The translations under genes were made by a program, and so were the position numbers. The notes beneath the pieces are model-generated. The model was not told where the DNA came from, did no database searches, and saw nothing but the letters and a program-made list of their open reading frames with translations. Shown here one piece after another: positions 47,201 to 50,200 of a stretch of 64,000 nt of DNA. How positions within the stretch are numbered: the stretch's first letter is position 1; every line of letters begins with the position of its first letter. Source of the DNA: Ceratotherium simum simum (lineage: Eukaryota; Chordata; Mammalia; Perissodactyla; Rhinocerotidae); the NCBI RefSeq assembly GCF_000283155.1, contig NW_004454181.1, positions 18,380,825-18,444,824 on the forward strand, in the 5' to 3' direction.

Positions 47201-50200
47201 CTGGAGCCGCCACAACCGTGACTGCCAGGCATTGCTCGGTTCCCTGGACCCGTCCGTGGGATAACCCAAGGCTCGTGTTTTATTTTTGTTTATATTTAGC
47301 TATAAATAAATAAATATTTATTTATTTTTTTATAAATATATTTATTAAAAAAATATATTTATTTTATATTTTGTTTGTATTTAGCTCCGTGTAGCTTTAT
47401 TTCATGCAGTTTATTTCCAGGACCTTCCAGTATTTATTCATTGTTCCTGCAGTACTTTCCGAGCTCTGTGACATTTGCGGGGTTTCACATCTTTTCGCTA
47501 CTGTCCCTATTCCAGTTACCTATTCCTGCAAAACACTCCAAAACTTAGTGATTTAAAACAGCAATGATGTGGGTTGCATGGTGCTTCCTCTACTGGTTTC
47601 CCTTGGGCTTGCGCACACAGTTGGTGGAGGATCAGCTGGGCTGGAAGGTCCAGGATGGCCTCCCTCACACTTCTCAGAGTTGATGCTGGCTGTTGTCTGA
47701 ACACCTTGGTTCTCCTTGTGGTCTCTTCACCTCCGATAGACTAGACTTGCTTCCTTCCCTGGAGGTCTCAGTATGCCATTCCAAGGCGCGAAGGCGGAAG
47801 TTGCAAAGCCTCACCCTGGAAGTTGCATAATGTCACTTCTCTTTTTTTTCCTCCAGTTTTATTGAGATATAATTGGCATACAACATTGTATTAGTTTAAA
47901 GTGTACAACATAATGATTTGATATATGTACATGTTGTGAAATGATCACCACAATAATTTTGGTCAACATCCTTCACCTCACATAGTACAATTTTTTTTCT
48001 TGTGACAAGAACTTGGAAGATCTACTCTTTGCAACTTTCAAATATGCAATGCAGTATTATGAACTGCAGTCACCATGCTGTACATTATGTCCCCAGGACT
48101 AATTTATCTTATAACTAAAAGTTTGTACCTTCTGATCCCTTCACCCGTTTCCCCCACCTTGCACTCCCGCGCTTCCTGGGTGCAGGCAAGTGCTGTCTTC
48201 CAGTAACCTCTGCTTCTCCCACAGGTAAGTTCGAGGATAGGGAAGACCACGTCCCCAAGCTGGAGCAGATAAACAGTACGAGGATCCTGAGCAGCCAGAA
48301 CTTCACCCTCACCAAGAAGGAGCTGCTGAGCACAGAGATGCTGCTCCTGGAGGCCTTCAGCTGGAACCTCTGCCTGCCCACGCCTGCCCATTTCCTGGAC
48401 TACTACCTCTTGGCCTCCGTCAGCCAGAAGGACCACCACTGCCACAGCTGGCCCACCACCTGCCCCCGCAAGACCAAAGAGTGCCTCAAGGAGTACGCCC
48501 ACTACTTCCTAGAGGTCACCCTGCAAGGTGGGGCCCAATGTCAGGATCTTTCACCCCTTCCCCACCCACACGGGCCAGGATCGGGTGGCACAGAGAGGCA
48601 TGTCCTCAAGGAGTCCTTACTGCCTGGGGCCCATCCACCCAAGTCACCAAATCACACCAAAAAGAGAAAGAGCAGTTTATATCCAGGCAGCTGGTACCCT
48701 ACAGACTCACTGATCACCTGGTGATTTTTCTTATGGTAACCTGGAACACTGCAGATGAGCTCAGTAGCACAGGTCCTGAGGTATGGGTCATTTCTGAAGA
48801 GCTGTCGTCATACAGATGAGGTGGGGGAGGGGATTATGTTTACATCTGCTTTAGCAATAAGGTTACCCTGTTTGGGGATTTTTATTTGAATCTCATCTTC
48901 CCAATGTCTTAAAATCTAGGTATTAGATAAAATACTGGCTCAGAAATACTGTTGATACGACCACCTGATCCACTACAGATCAAAAATGGTCATGAGTAAC
49001 AATATCAGTAATTGTGATATCAAGCATTAATTGAGCGCTTAGTGTGTACCAGTCACCTTATTTTAGTGCTTTGCATACATTATCTCATTTGAACCTCACA
49101 ATGACTCCACATGATAATCATTTCTGCTGTTCTCCTTCTACAAATCAGGTTCCTCAATTGATGCTCAAAAGGTGAGGTAACTTACCCAAGGTCATTGCTA
49201 GGATTTGAACCTGGGGAGTCTGAGTCTGTAACTGTGTCTGTAACCATAATACCACTCTGCCTGATTCATACTGTAACAGGCACACATTGAAGTCATCGAA
49301 AATCCTAAACAACTGAAGACAGTTTGATAACACACTGACGACCAAGTGTCGTTCATGAAAACTGTGGGAGTTTCAAGTTTGCTTTTGCATATAAATAGTA
49401 CCAGCTTTGCCATGTTGCCAGATATCTTAGTAGGATGTTAAGATTTCTCAGATAATTTCACAATGTGTACATGTACCAAAACATCACATTGTACACCTTA
49501 AATATATATAATTTTTTATAAGCTCTCAATAATTGCTAGCTACTATTATAACTTGTCTTTTTTTTTTTTTTTTTTGCTGAGGAAGATTGGCCCTGGGCTA
49601 ACATCTTTGCCCATCTTCCTCTACTTTATATGTGGGATGCCTGCCACAGCATGGCTTGATAAGTGGTGCGTAGGTCCGGTCCTGGGATCCAAACCTGTGA
49701 ACCCCGGGCCACCTAAGCGGAGTGCACAAACTTAAACACTATGCCACCAGGCTGGCCTGTTTTTTTTTTTTTTTTCCCCTGGGAAATATTCGCCCTGAGC
49801 TAACATCTTGCCAATCTTCCTCTCTTTCTTTTTTTCCTCCCCGATACCCCAGTACATAGTTGTATATTCTTGTTGTAAGTCCCTCTAGTTCTTCTGTGTG
49901 AGCTGCCGCCACAGCATGGCTACTGACAGACAGGTGGTGTGGTTCCGCACCTGAACTGAACCTGGGCCACCGAAGCGGAGTGTGGCAAATTTTAACCACC
50001 AGGCCATCAGGGCTGGCTCTGATATATACAATTTTTTTTTGTTAATCATCCTTCAGTAGAGCTGAGGGGAACAAAAGATTCCTCGGAAAACGGTTATGTC
50101 AAGTGCCAGTTTCGGTTATGAAGATCAAACTCTTGTAGCCATTCATTCATTCAGCAGATTTTTATTGAGTGCTCTTTTGGGCCAGGCTTTGTTTATTAAT

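Noticed and set aside
48338..48724. 128-codon frame running past exon 3
   Set aside because: Its first part is CCNJL exon 3. The rest is intron read-through beyond the donor at 48528.
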